Origin: Streptomyces sp. Go-475
GTDB lineage: Bacteria > Actinomycetota > Actinomycetes > Streptomycetales > Streptomycetaceae
Direction of reading: 5' to 3'
Length of the DNA: 64,000 nucleotides
Assembly: GCF_003330845.1 (NCBI RefSeq)
Contig: NZ_CP026121.1
Span: 2,089,501 to 2,153,500, forward strand
The notes below the pieces were generated by a model that did not search any database, was not told the DNA's origin, and saw only the letters and a program-made list of their open reading frames with translations. The number at the start of each line of letters is the position of its first letter. Within the stretch, counting starts at the first letter, position 1. The translations under genes were made by a program, and so were the position numbers. This document shows, in pieces, positions 39,225 to 48,228 of this stretch.

Positions 39225-40493
39225 TCAGTACCGGCGCTCCTGCTTCTGCTTGCACTCCACGCACAGCGTGGCCCGCGGGAAGGCCTGCATCCGGGCCTTG
39301 CCGATGGGGTTGCCGCAGTTCTCGCACAGGCCGTAGGTGCCGGCGTGGAGGCGTTCCAGCGCGCGCTCGGTCTGGACGAGCATCTCGCGCGCGTTGGCGG
39401 CCAGGGCCAGCTCGTGCTCGCGCGTGATGTTCTTGGTGCCGGTGTCCGCCTGGTCGTCGCCCGCGCCGTCCCCGGAGTCCCGCATCAGGCCTGCGAGCGA
39501 CCGCTCCGACGAGGTGATCTCCTCGCGCAGCCGCGCCTCCTCCGACATCAGCTCGGAGCGCGCCTCCTCGACCTCCTCCGTCGTCCAGGGGTCCTCGCCC
39601 GGGCGTACCGCCAGCTCACCGGGGTCCGCCGCGCCCGCCCGCGCCTTCGGAACGGCGGTCTTCGCCGCCGTGGCCGTGCCAGGAGTCTTCTTCGCACCCA
39701 CCGTCGTCGCTCCCGTCTGCGGCGCGGTCTCGGCCGCACCCGCCTTCTTGGCCGTGCTGCTCCCGGCCGTGTCCTGTGTGGCCGCGCCGGTCCGGGCAGC
39801 GCCCTTCCCGGCCGGGCCCTTCGTGGTGGTGCTCCCGCCTCCGGCGCCCTGCCCGGCGACACCCTCGGCGCCCTTCTTCGCGGCGCCGGCCTTGGCGGCC
39901 TTCGCCCTGCTGACAGCGGCCTTCTTCGCCGCCGCCCCCTTGGCGGCCTTCTCGGCCACCGCTTCCCCACCCACCGCTTCCGCGGCGACCGCCTTCCCGG
40001 CCACCGCCTCCTTGGCGACCCCCTTCTTGGCGACCGCCTCCCTGGCCGCCGTCCTCTTGGCTGCCGTCTTCCTGGCTGCCGTCTTCTTGGCCGTTGCCTT
40101 GGGCGCTGTCTTCCCGGCCGCCGTCTTGGCCGCTGCCTCCTCGGCCGCCGTCTCCTTCGCCGCCGTCTTCCCGACAGTCGCCTTCTTGGCCGAAGCCTTC
40201 TTGGCCGAAGCCTTCCTGACAGCCGCCTTCTCGGCCGGAGCCTTTTCGCCCGCAGCCTTCACACCCTGCTCGGCAGCGCCCATCCTGGCCGTCACCTTCT
40301 TGACGGCCGCCTTGGTCTTCTTGACGGCTGCCTTCGTCCCCTCGGTCGCCTTCCCCGCCGCCCCCTTCGCCGCCCGCCCCGCCGAGCCCCCCTGGGTGGA
40401 CTTCTTCCCACCCACGTCCTTGGCCGCACCGCCGGAGGCCTCCCCGGACCTGCCGGACGCCGGCTGCTGTACGGCGGTCTTCTTCGCCACCAT
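39225..40493 (-). CDS. DksA/TraR zinc-finger protein with histone-H1-like Lys/Ala tail
   Basis: 422-aa protein. Residues 1 to about 285 are low-complexity Lys/Ala/Thr-rich sequence (KKTAAKETAAEE, AARKTAAKRTAAREA) like the C-terminal tail of histone H1 or HU-like HupS. Residues about 303-422 are a DksA domain: coiled coil plus C4 zinc finger with Cys390, Cys393, Cys411 and Cys414 (CENCGNPIG ... CVECKQ). Such C-terminal domains bind RNA polymerase; the tail should bind DNA. ATG start; a TCACA/TGTGA palindrome lies at 40507-40519 just upstream. Confidence 0.85.
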   Translation of the reverse strand: MVAKKTAVQQPASGRSGEASGGAAKDVGGKKSTQGGSAGRAAKGAAGKATEGTKAAVKKTKAAVKKVTARMGAAEQGVKAAGEKAPAEKAAVRKASAKKASAKKATVGKTAAKETAAEEAAAKTAAGKTAPKATAKKTAARKTAAKRTAAREAVAKKGVAKEAVAGKAVAAEAVGGEAVAEKAAKGAAAKKAAVSRAKAAKAGAAKKGAEGVAGQGAGGGSTTTKGPAGKGAARTGAATQDTAGSSTAKKAGAAETAPQTGATTVGAKKTPGTATAAKTAVPKARAGAADPGELAVRPGEDPWTTEEVEEARSELMSEEARLREEITSSERSLAGLMRDSGDGAGDDQADTGTKNITREHELALAANAREMLVQTERALERLHAGTYGLCENCGNPIGKARMQAFPRATLCVECKQKQERRY

Positions 40494-40686
40494 GGCCGCG
40501 GCCCCTTCACATATTGTGATCTTGCTCGTGAATCGTGCTGGGACGATAAATCGACTCGAGTCCCGCGGCAACGGGGCACACCGCCCGATTCGCCCGCCTC
40601 GCGCACGCCGCGCGGCGAACCTGCATCCGTTGTGCCCAGCTCCCCGTCCGGTAATCCGCCGGGCCGGACGTCCCAGGATCCGAACA

Positions 40687-40714
40687 CCTATACCACCCCA
40701 TTCGGGTCATCAAA
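40687..40714 (-). promoter_or_regulatory. Candidate promoter for the DksA-like gene
   Basis: On the minus strand TTTGAT (40709-40714) and TATAGG (40687-40692) are separated by 16 nt, a fair sigma-70-type match pointing to the gene that starts at 40493. This leaves a leader of about 190 nt. The rest of 40494-40799 shows two small palindromes (40507-40519 and 40532-40547) and no ORF with good coding character. Confidence 0.35.
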
Positions 40715-40799
40715 CCCATAAGCCGCACCCAGCGCCGCCCGGCCCCGGCGCCCCGGAAAAGCGGTCGGCCGCTGTCCGCCCGGCGCCGTACACTGGGCA

Positions 40800-41104
40800 G
40801 AGCGAAAAGCGTGGATGGGGACGAGTAGCGGCGTACGCAGCCCAGAGCGACCCGGGGACGGTGGAAGCCCGGGGGCGAGCGCGACGTGAAGATCACCCCG
40901 GAGCCGCCGGAAGAAAGCCGCAGCCGAGGGCCGTGGCCAGTAGAACCGGCATCGCGACCCCAATGAGGGGGCTCCTCGGCGCACACCCCGCGCCGGAGGG
41001 CCAAGGAGGGTGGTACCGCGGGAGCGCGCCGAAGGCGGCGCAGGCAGACGTAGCTCTCGTCCCTCCGGACGGAAGGCAGCAAGTCCGCCGGAGGAAGCCC
41101 GCTG
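40800..41104 (+). promoter_or_regulatory. T-box riboswitch leader of ileS, translational type
   Basis: The T-box core AGGGTGGTACCGCGGG is at 41007-41022, with an ATC isoleucine codon in GTGAAGATCACC (40892-40894) as the likely specifier. Stem I looks very short. Instead of a terminator, CCTCCGG (41062-41068) can pair with CCGGAGG (41088-41094), which is the ribosome-binding site before the ATG at 41105. Uncharged tRNA-Ile should favour an antisequestrator and allow translation. TACACT at 40789-40794 is a probable -10 box. Ultrashort Stem I with translational control is known for actinobacterial ileS T-boxes. Confidence 0.9.
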
Positions 41105-44100
41105 ATGACATCGCCGACGTATCGCCAGGTACCCGCCCAGGTCGACCTGCCCGCCCTCGAGCACGCGGTGCTCGACTTCTGGCGCGAGCAGAAGATCTTC
41201 GCCAAGAGCCTGGAGCAGTCCGAGGGCCGCCCCGAATGGGTGTTCTACGAGGGCCCGCCCACCGCCAACGGCATGCCCGGCGCCCACCACATCGAGGCGC
41301 GCGTCTTCAAGGACGTCTTCCCCCGCTTCCGCACCATGCGCGGCTACCACGTGGCCCGCAAGGCCGGCTGGGACTGCCACGGCCTCCCGGTGGAGCTCGC
41401 CGTCGAGAAGGAGCTCGGCTTCTCCGGCAAGCAGGACATCGAGGCGTACGGCATCGCCGCGTTCAACGCCAAGTGCCGCGAGTCGGTGACCCGCCACACG
41501 GACGCCTTCGAGGCGCTCACGACCCGCATGGGCTACTGGACCGACCTCCAGGACCCGTACCGCACGATGGACCCCGAGTACATCGAGTCGGTCTGGTGGT
41601 CCCTGAAGGAGATCTTCAACAAGGGCCTGCTGGTCCAGGACCACCGCGTCGCCCCCTGGTGCCCCCGCTGCGGCACGGGCCTGTCCGACCACGAGCTGGC
41701 GCAGGGGTACGAGACGGTCGTCGACCCCTCCGTCTACGTCCGCTTCCCGCTCACCTCCGGCCCGCTCGCCGGCGAGGCCGCGCTCCTGGTGTGGACGACG
41801 ACCCCGTGGACCCTGGTGTCCAACACCGCCGTCGCCGCCCACCCCGAGGTCACCTACGTCGTGGCGACCAACGGCGAGGAGAAGCTCGTCGTCGCCGAGC
41901 CGCTCGTCGCCAAGGCCCTCGGCGAGGGCTGGGAGACCACCGGCGAGACCTTCACGGGCGCCGAGATGGAGCGCTGGACGTACCAGCGCCCCTTCGAGCT
42001 GGTGGAGTTCCCCGAGGCGGCCCACTTCGTGGTCAACGCCGAGTACGTCACCACCGAGGACGGTACGGGTCTGGTCCACCAGTCCCCCGCCTTCGGTGAG
42101 GACGACCTCAAGGTCTGCCGCGCCTACGGCCTCCCGGTCGTCAACCCCGTCCGCCCGGACGGCACCTTCGAGGCGGACGTCCCGCTGGTCGGCGGCGTCT
42201 TCTTCAAGAAGGCCGACGAGAAGCTCACCGAGGACCTCCAGCAGCGCGGACTCCTCTTCAAGCACCTCGCGTACGAGCACAGCTACCCGCACTGCTGGCG
42301 CTGCCACACCGCGCTGCTCTACTACGCGCAGCCCTCCTGGTACATCCGCACCACGGCGATCAAGGACCGCCTCCTCGCGGAGAACGAGGGCACCAACTGG
42401 TTCCCGGACACGGTCAAGAACGGCCGCTACGGCGACTGGCTGAACAACAACATCGACTGGGCGCTGTCCCGCAACCGCTACTGGGGCACGCCGCTGCCGA
42501 TCTGGCGCTGCGAGGACGACCACCTCACCTGCGCCGGCTCCCTCACGGAGCTGACCGAGCTGACCGGCACCGACCAGTCGGGCCTGGACCCGCACCGCCC
42601 GTTCATCGACGAGGTCACCTTCGCCTGCCCGCAGGACGGCTGCGGCAAGACGGCCACGCGCGTGCCCGAGGTGATCGACGCCTGGTACGACTCGGGCTCG
42701 ATGCCGTTCGCGCAGTGGGGCTACCCGTACAAGAACAAGGAGCTGTTCGAGGCCCGCTACCCGGCGCAGTTCATCTGCGAGGCCATCGACCAGACCCGCG
42801 GCTGGTTCTACACGCTGATGGCGGTCGGCACGCTCGTCTTCGACAAGTCGTCCTACGAGAACGTGGTCTGCCTCGGTCACATCCTCGCCGAGGACGGCCG
42901 CAAGATGTCCAAGCACCTGGGCAACACCCTGGACCCGATCCCGCTCATGGACCGGCACGGCGCCGACGCGGTCCGCTGGTTCATGGCGGCCGGCGGCTCC
43001 CCCTGGGCGGCCCGCCGCGTGGGCCACGGCACCATCCAGGAGGTCGTCCGCAAGACCCTCCTGACGTACTGGAACACGGTCGCCTTCCAGGCCCTGTACG
43101 CCCGTACGTCCGGCTGGGCCCCGTCCGAGGCCGACCCGGCCCCGGCCGACCGCCCGGTCCTGGACCGCTGGCTGCTGTCCGAACTGCACGCGCTCACCGA
43201 CCAGGTCACCCAGGCCCTCGACGCCTACGACACCCAGCGCGCCGGCAAGCTGCTGTCCGCGTTCGTCGACGACCTGTCGAACTGGTACGTGCGCCGCTCG
43301 CGGCGCCGCTTCTGGCAGGGCGACAAGGCCGCGCTGCGCACGCTGCACGAGGTCGTCGAGACCGTGACGCAGCTCATGGCCCCGCTGACCCCGTTCATCA
43401 CCGAGCGGGTCTGGCAGGACCTGGTCGTCCCGGTCACCCCGGGCGCCCCGGAGTCGGTCCACCTGTCGACCTGGCCCGAGGCGGACCTCACCGCCATCGA
43501 CCCGGAGCTGTCGAAGCAGATGGTGCTGGTGCGCCGGCTGGTGGAGCTGGGCCGGGCCACGCGCGCGGAGTCGGGCGTCAAGACCCGCCAGCCGCTGTCC
43601 CGCGCCCTGATCGCGGCCACCGGCTTCGAGACGCTGGACTCCGAACTGCGCACGCAGATCACGGAGGAGCTGAACGTCGAGTCCCTGGCGACGCTCAGCG
43701 AGGTCGGCGGCTCCCTGGTCGACACCACCGCCAAGGCCAACTTCCGCGCGCTCGGCAAGCGGTTCGGCAAGCGCGTCCAGGACGTGGCGAAGGCCATCGC
43801 GAACGCGGACGCGGCCGCGCTGTCCCTGGCCCTGCGCGAGGGCACGGCGTCGGTGGAGGTCGACGGCGAGACCATCACGCTGGCTCCCGACGAGGTCATC
43901 ATCACGGAGACCCCGCGCGAGGGCTGGTCGGTGGCGTCGGACTCCGGCGCGACGGTCGCCCTGGACCTGGAGATCACGGAGGAGCTGCGCCGAGCCGGCC
44001 TCGCCCGTGACGCGATCCGGCTGATCCAGGAGGCGCGCAAGAACAGCGGCCTCGACGTGGCCGACCGCATCGCACTGCGCTGGACGGCGACGGACGCGGC

Positions 44101-44263
44101 GACGGTCGCGGCCCTCACCGACCACGCCGGCCTGATCGCCGACGAGGTTCTCGCCACGGCCTTCTTGAATGAGCACAGCGCCCAGGGCGAGGCGGACGAC
44201 ACCTACGGCGAGCCCTTCACCGACGAGGGCCTGTCCCTGACGTTCCGCCTGCGCAAGGCGTAA
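41105..44263 (+). CDS. ileS: Isoleucyl-tRNA synthetase (type 2, GxHH signature)
   Basis: 1052-aa class I synthetase. Length and sequence (WVFYEGPPTANGMPGAHH) are of the IleRS2/eukaryote-like type. The first ATP motif is Gly59-Ala-His-His62, i.e. GxHH rather than HxGH; the second is KMSKH at 600-604. An editing CP1 domain and a helical anticodon-binding domain are present. ATG start, under T-box control. A 20-bp terminator hairpin follows. IleRS2 enzymes are generally less sensitive to mupirocin. Confidence 0.96.
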   Translation: MTSPTYRQVPAQVDLPALEHAVLDFWREQKIFAKSLEQSEGRPEWVFYEGPPTANGMPGAHHIEARVFKDVFPRFRTMRGYHVARKAGWDCHGLPVELAVEKELGFSGKQDIEAYGIAAFNAKCRESVTRHTDAFEALTTRMGYWTDLQDPYRTMDPEYIESVWWSLKEIFNKGLLVQDHRVAPWCPRCGTGLSDHELAQGYETVVDPSVYVRFPLTSGPLAGEAALLVWTTTPWTLVSNTAVAAHPEVTYVVATNGEEKLVVAEPLVAKALGEGWETTGETFTGAEMERWTYQRPFELVEFPEAAHFVVNAEYVTTEDGTGLVHQSPAFGEDDLKVCRAYGLPVVNPVRPDGTFEADVPLVGGVFFKKADEKLTEDLQQRGLLFKHLAYEHSYPHCWRCHTALLYYAQPSWYIRTTAIKDRLLAENEGTNWFPDTVKNGRYGDWLNNNIDWALSRNRYWGTPLPIWRCEDDHLTCAGSLTELTELTGTDQSGLDPHRPFIDEVTFACPQDGCGKTATRVPEVIDAWYDSGSMPFAQWGYPYKNKELFEARYPAQFICEAIDQTRGWFYTLMAVGTLVFDKSSYENVVCLGHILAEDGRKMSKHLGNTLDPIPLMDRHGADAVRWFMAAGGSPWAARRVGHGTIQEVVRKTLLTYWNTVAFQALYARTSGWAPSEADPAPADRPVLDRWLLSELHALTDQVTQALDAYDTQRAGKLLSAFVDDLSNWYVRRSRRRFWQGDKAALRTLHEVVETVTQLMAPLTPFITERVWQDLVVPVTPGAPESVHLSTWPEADLTAIDPELSKQMVLVRRLVELGRATRAESGVKTRQPLSRALIAATGFETLDSELRTQITEELNVESLATLSEVGGSLVDTTAKANFRALGKRFGKRVQDVAKAIANADAAALSLALREGTASVEVDGETITLAPDEVIITETPREGWSVASDSGATVALDLEITEELRRAGLARDAIRLIQEARKNSGLDVADRIALRWTATDAATVAALTDHAGLIADEVLATAFLNEHSAQGEADDTYGEPFTDEGLSLTFRLRKA

Positions 44264-44296
44264 CCCGCGGGACCTCTCGGACCGAAGGTCATCGCA

Positions 44297-44343
44297 CCGA
44301 AGGCCCGGCCCCGCCAAAGATCTTGGTGGGGCCGGGCCTTCGG
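44297..44343. terminator. Terminator after ileS
   Basis: A 20-bp stem (44297-44316 and 44324-44343, one G-U pair, 7-nt loop) begins 34 nt past the ileS stop. Confidence 0.9.
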
Positions 44344-44392
44344 CGTTGCGTACGCAGAACGCCGGTGCGCGGGTGCGAACACGCGTGGCAAA

Positions 44393-44429
44393 AGGGCGAG
44401 GCCCCGGGGTGAACCCGGGGCCTCGCCCT
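44393..44429. terminator. Terminator after divIVA
   Basis: A 16-bp perfect stem (44393-44408 and 44414-44429) with a 5-nt loop lies 43 nt beyond the divIVA stop on the minus strand. Together with the previous hairpin it isolates ileS from the division cluster. Confidence 0.88.
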
Positions 44430-44472
44430 GAACGCTGCCGACGTCTACGCCGTACTACTGGCCGTCAGGCCG

Positions 44473-45594
44473 TCAGTTGTCATCCTCGTCGATCAGGAAG
44501 CCTCGCATGGGCGAGGGCGCCTGACCCATCGGGGACGGACCCTGCGGACGCACCGGCGCCATCGGCTGGGTCATCGCCGGAGACATCTGCTGCTGGCCGC
44601 CGTAGGACGGAGCGGACGGCGAAGGCGCACCGCCCATCGTCTGGTTGCCGCCGTACGACGGGGCACTCGCGCCGGCCGGGGCCATGGAAGGCGCCGGGGA
44701 CGGCGGGAGGGACGCGGTCGCCGGAGTGCGCGGCGGGGCCAGCGAATCGTCGGCCTGGGTCTCCAGCTGGCGCAGCTGCGACTCCAGGTACGACTTCAGG
44801 CGCGTGCGGTACTCGCGCTCGAAGCCGCGCAGGTCCTCGACCTTGCGCTCCAGCGTGGCGCGGGCGGACTCCAGGGAGCCCATCGCGACGCGGTGCTTCT
44901 CCTGCGCGTCCCGCTCCAGGGCGTCGGCCTTGGCACGGGCGTCACGCTCCAGACCCTCGGCACGCGAACGCGCCTCGCCGACGATCTTGTTGGCTTCGGA
45001 ACGGGCCTCGGCGATCGCCTGGTCGGCGGTCTGCTGGGCCAGCGAGAGGACACGCGCGGCGCTGTCGCCACCGGGGCCTCCCTGACCGGGGCCGCCCATC
45101 GGACCGCCCATGGGGCCGCCCATCGGACCACCCATCTGCTGCTGCATGGGGGGCTGACCCATCGGCCCCGGACCCTGGCCCATCGGACCGGGACCACCAG
45201 GACCCTGGGGACCACCCTGACCGCCGGGGCCGGCGGGCAGCTGCGGGGCACCGCTCGGCAGCTGGGGCGGGCCACCCATGGGGCCGCCCATCTGCTGCTG
45301 CGGCGGGCCCGATATGCCGGCGGGAACGGGACCACCGGGACCGCGCATGCCCTGCTGCTGTTGCTGCTGATCCTGCTGCTGTTCCGGAGGCTTGCGCATG
45401 TTCTGCTGGTTCTGCGCAGCAGCGCGCGTGGCCGCGGCCAGTTTGGCGCGCAGGTCCTCGTTCTCACGGAGCAGGCGGGTCAGTTCGGCTTCGACCTCGT
45501 CGAGGAAGGCATCGACCTCGTCCTCGTCATAGCCTTCTCGGAGGCGGACGGTCGTGAACTGCTTGTTCCGCACGTCCTCGGGGGTCAACGGCAT
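44473..45594 (-). CDS. divIVA: DivIVA polar growth protein
   Basis: 373-aa coiled-coil protein that marks hyphal tips and directs polar wall growth. The N-terminal lipid-binding domain ([20 protein letters not shown]) and first coiled coil (about 28-60) are followed by a Gln/Pro/Gly-rich linker (about 65-175) with QQQQQQ and repeated MGGPMGG units. A second, longer coiled coil follows (about 178-265) and a disordered tail ends in [13 protein letters not shown] start. The PQG linker is a Streptomyces hallmark. Essential in S. coelicolor. Confidence 0.96.
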   Translation of the reverse strand: MPLTPEDVRNKQFTTVRLREGYDEDEVDAFLDEVEAELTRLLRENEDLRAKLAAATRAAAQNQQNMRKPPEQQQDQQQQQQGMRGPGGPVPAGISGPPQQQMGGPMGGPPQLPSGAPQLPAGPGGQGGPQGPGGPGPMGQGPGPMGQPPMQQQMGGPMGGPMGGPMGGPGQGGPGGDSAARVLSLAQQTADQAIAEARSEANKIVGEARSRAEGLERDARAKADALERDAQEKHRVAMGSLESARATLERKVEDLRGFEREYRTRLKSYLESQLRQLETQADDSLAPPRTPATASLPPSPAPSMAPAGASAPSYGGNQTMGGAPSPSAPSYGGQQQMSPAMTQPMAPVRPQGPSPMGQAPSPMRGFLIDEDDN

Positions 45595-45649
45595 CTCTTC
45601 ACCTCAACGTAGTCGTCGGCAGTCGGCAAGACCGTATCTGTCACATCGC

Positions 45650-45937
45650 TCACATCGCGCTCCGCACGAGTGTGATCAGGATGTAGACGATGATCATCAG
45701 TACGAAGAAGGACAGGTCGAGCGCCACGCCCCCGAGACGCAGCGGCGGGATGACCCGCCGCAGAAGCTTGAGCGGTGGATCAGTGGCAGTGTAGGTGGCC
45801 TCCAGGACGACCACCATCGCCTTGCCGGGTTGCCATGAGCGGGCGAACTGGAAGACGTAGTCCATGACCAACCGGAAGATGAGCACGATGAGGAAGACCA
45901 TCAGCGCGATGTAGAGAACCTGCAGAACCACGCTCAT
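45650..45937 (-). CDS. YggT/YlmG-family membrane protein
   Basis: 95-aa protein with two membrane segments (about 5-25 and 68-90) and the family block RLVMDYVFQFARSWQPGK and TDPPLKLLRRVIPPLRLGG between them. It sits between sepF and divIVA as in most Gram-positive ylm clusters (YlmG). It probably helps division or envelope assembly; exact job unknown. ATG start. Confidence 0.92.
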   Translation of the reverse strand: MSVVLQVLYIALMVFLIVLIFRLVMDYVFQFARSWQPGKAMVVVLEATYTATDPPLKLLRRVIPPLRLGGVALDLSFFVLMIIVYILITLVRSAM

Positions 45938-45988
45938 GACTGGCGCTTCCCTCTCCCCTGTTCCGTGCGATCTTTCCGGTGGTGCGTC

Positions 45989-46630
45989 TCAGCTCTGGTT
46001 GAAGAACCCGCCCTCTGCGATGCGGGCCTTGTCCTCCGCCGTGACATCGACGTTAGCAGGCGACAACAGGAACACCTTCTGCGTCACCCGCTCGATACTG
46101 CCGTGAAGACCAAACACCAAACCGGCCGCAAAGTCGACAAGTCGCTTCGCATCTGTGTCGTCCATCTCAGTCAGATTCATGATCACCGGGGTGCCCTCAC
46201 GGAAGTGTTCCCCGATGGTACGGGCCTCGTTGTAGGTCCGTGGGTGGAGCGTGGTGATCCGGTAAGGCTCTCGTTCGGACACGACCTTGGGCATGATCAC
46301 CGGTGCGTTCTTCTCCAGACTTGCGCGTTCTTGTGTGATGGATGCCACGGGCGCGATGCGCGCCGGGCGGCCGGATTCCGCGGGGAGCGAAGCAGAGCGG
46401 GGGGCAGGCTCGCGAGGTGCGGGCGGTTGTACGACTCGTACCTCTTCATCCCTTTGGGGCTGATGTGAGACGTGCGACTGGTGGGACGGCTCGTGCCTAC
46501 GGTGGTCCCGCTCGGGTTCCGGGTCCAGTTCGGGTTCGAAGTCGTCGTCGGGGTCGAATCCGCGGCCGTCGTACCCATCGTCCTCCACGAGGCCGAGGTA
46601 GACCGCCATCTTGCGCATCGCGCCGGCCAT
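45989..46630 (-). CDS. sepF: SepF, FtsZ-bundling division protein
   Basis: 213-aa FtsZ-membrane tether. The N-terminal amphipathic helix ([18 protein letters not shown]) binds membrane; an acidic and His/Pro-rich linker (about 20-110) leads to the SepF domain with [19 protein letters not shown] and [10 protein letters not shown]. The ATG start (MAGAMRK) fits the usual N-terminus; a longer frame exists upstream but is not conserved. It is the sepF paralogue of the dcw cluster. Confidence 0.95.
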   Translation of the reverse strand: MAGAMRKMAVYLGLVEDDGYDGRGFDPDDDFEPELDPEPERDHRRHEPSHQSHVSHQPQRDEEVRVVQPPAPREPAPRSASLPAESGRPARIAPVASITQERASLEKNAPVIMPKVVSEREPYRITTLHPRTYNEARTIGEHFREGTPVIMNLTEMDDTDAKRLVDFAAGLVFGLHGSIERVTQKVFLLSPANVDVTAEDKARIAEGGFFNQS

Positions 46631-46760
46631 GCTCTGAGTCCTCCGCTCTGTGGTGGATCGGCTGACGACTGCCAAGTGCCCGCGATCCACGAGGTCCTTG
46701 AAATCCGCCTTTCGGCGGCAATGACCATATTTTCTGCTGTGGTCCGACTTCTTGGCGACG

Positions 46761-47480
46761 TTACCCGAGCCTGGGGCGGACTCCGAGTACCGCGCTGCCG
46801 ACGCGCACATGTGTCGCTCCGGCCGCCACGGCCTGTTCGAGGTCCGCACTCATCCCTGCCGAGACCATGGTGGCAGCCGGATGACTCCGGCGCAGGTCAG
46901 TCGACAAATCCATCAACCGCTCGAAGGCCGCCTGTTCGCGTCCTGCGTACTCGCCGGTGAGCGGTGCGACGGTCATCAGTCCGTCCAGCCGCAGCCCCGG
47001 GGCCCCGGCCACTAGGTCGGCCAACTCCCCGATTCCGCCGGGGGCCACGCCTCCGCGCTCACCCCGCTCGCTCTCCCCCGCGTCCAGCGCGACCTGGAGG
47101 AGACAGCCCAGCTCACGACCCGCCCGGACGGCCTCCTTCGACAGGGCTGTGACGAGCTTGGAACGATCGACGGACTGCACGAAATCCGCGTAACCGGCCA
47201 CCGAGCGCACCTTGTTGGTCTGAAGTTGACCGACAAAATGCCAAGTAAGGGGCAGATCCATACAGGCCGCGGCCTTGGGTGCCGCGTCCTGATCGCGGTT
47301 CTCGGCGACGTGGCGCACGCCGAGTTCCGCGAGGATCCGCACATCGCTCGCGGGGTAGGTCTTGGTGACCACGATCAGGGTCACGTCCTCGCGCGGGCGC
47401 CCCGCCGCCGCGCACGCGTCGGCGATGCGCCGCTCCACTTTCGCCAGATTCGCGGCGAGTTCGTCCTTACGGTCTGTCAT
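46761..47480 (-). CDS. YggS/YlmE-family PLP-binding protein
   Basis: 239-aa single-domain PLP protein (PROSC/YlmE). PLP lysine is Lys40 in [26 protein letters not shown] and the phosphate-binding [12 protein letters not shown] are present. Such proteins buffer PLP supply rather than catalyse a reaction. ATG start, 6 nt after the pgeF stop, so coupled to it. Confidence 0.93.
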   Translation of the reverse strand: MTDRKDELAANLAKVERRIADACAAAGRPREDVTLIVVTKTYPASDVRILAELGVRHVAENRDQDAAPKAAACMDLPLTWHFVGQLQTNKVRSVAGYADFVQSVDRSKLVTALSKEAVRAGRELGCLLQVALDAGESERGERGGVAPGGIGELADLVAGAPGLRLDGLMTVAPLTGEYAGREQAAFERLMDLSTDLRRSHPAATMVSAGMSADLEQAVAAGATHVRVGSAVLGVRPRLG

Positions 47481-47486
47481 GTCCTG

Positions 47487-48218
47487 TCAGTCCAGCCACA
47501 CATAACCCGCGAGCCGCCCGGTGGTGCGGTCGCGTCGGTACGAGAAGTGATCGCGCGATTCCAGCGTGCACACCGGCGACCGCTCCCGGTCGCGCACCCC
47601 GAGCCGTTCCAGCTGGGCGTGCACGCCGGCGCTCACATCGACCGCCGGCGTGCCCCAACTCGTCTCGGCGTACGCCGCCGGCTCGACGGCGGACACCTCG
47701 GCGCGCATCGCCTCGGGCACTTCGTAACACCGGCCGCAGACGGTGGGTCCGGTGCGGGCGATGATCCGGGAGGGCTCGGCGCCCAGGTCCGTCATCGCGC
47801 GTAGCGCGGCCGGGACGACTCCGGCGATCATGCCCGGCCGGCCCGCGTGGGCCGCGGCGGCGATCCCGGCGACCGGGTCGGCGAGCAGCACCGGCACGCA
47901 GTCGGCGGTGAGCACGGCGAGGGCGAGCCCGCGCCGCGTCGTGACGATCGCGTCGACCGACGGAATGTCGGACGAGGACCCCCACGGTCCGTCCACCACC
48001 GACACGTCCGCCCCGTGCACCTGGTTCATCCAGACCACCCGGTCCGGCTCGACGCCCAGGGACTTGGCGGCCAGTTCCCGGTTGGTGCGTACGGCGTCCG
48101 GGTCGTCTCCGACCGCTCCGCCGAGATTGAGCTCCTCATACGGAGCGGCGCTCACCCCGCCCCACCGGTCGGTGAAGGCGAAGTGCGCGCCGCTCGCGCT
48201 CTCGCGCTGTCCTATCAC
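47487..48218 (-). CDS. pgeF: PgeF/YlmD multicopper-like (DUF152) protein
   Basis: 243-aa laccase-domain protein. Zinc ligands His69 (NQVHGAD), Cys107 (TADCVPVLL) and His124 (AAHAGRPGM) are present. Members are called peptidoglycan editing factor or purine nucleoside phosphorylase; both roles have been reported for the family. GTG start. It lies 10 nt after the ftsZ stop, in the standard ftsZ-ylmD-ylmE order. Confidence 0.92.
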   Translation of the reverse strand: MIGQRESASGAHFAFTDRWGGVSAAPYEELNLGGAVGDDPDAVRTNRELAAKSLGVEPDRVVWMNQVHGADVSVVDGPWGSSSDIPSVDAIVTTRRGLALAVLTADCVPVLLADPVAGIAAAAHAGRPGMIAGVVPAALRAMTDLGAEPSRIIARTGPTVCGRCYEVPEAMRAEVSAVEPAAYAETSWGTPAVDVSAGVHAQLERLGVRDRERSPVCTLESRDHFSYRRDRTTGRLAGYVWLD

Positions 48219-48228
48219 GTCAGAAGGA

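Noticed and set aside
39225..40493. CRISPR-like or tandem repeat array in the Ala/Lys-rich region
   Set aside because: The periodic DNA encodes a Lys/Ala tail; units are degenerate and lack conserved spacers.
39337..42099. 920-codon plus-strand ORF across the DksA-like tail and ileS start
   Set aside because: Low-complexity antisense of the Lys/Ala tail followed by the wrong frame of ileS.
40688..44317. 1209-codon minus-strand ORF opposite ileS and its T-box
   Set aside because: Shadow frame; the T-box and ileS explain the sequence.
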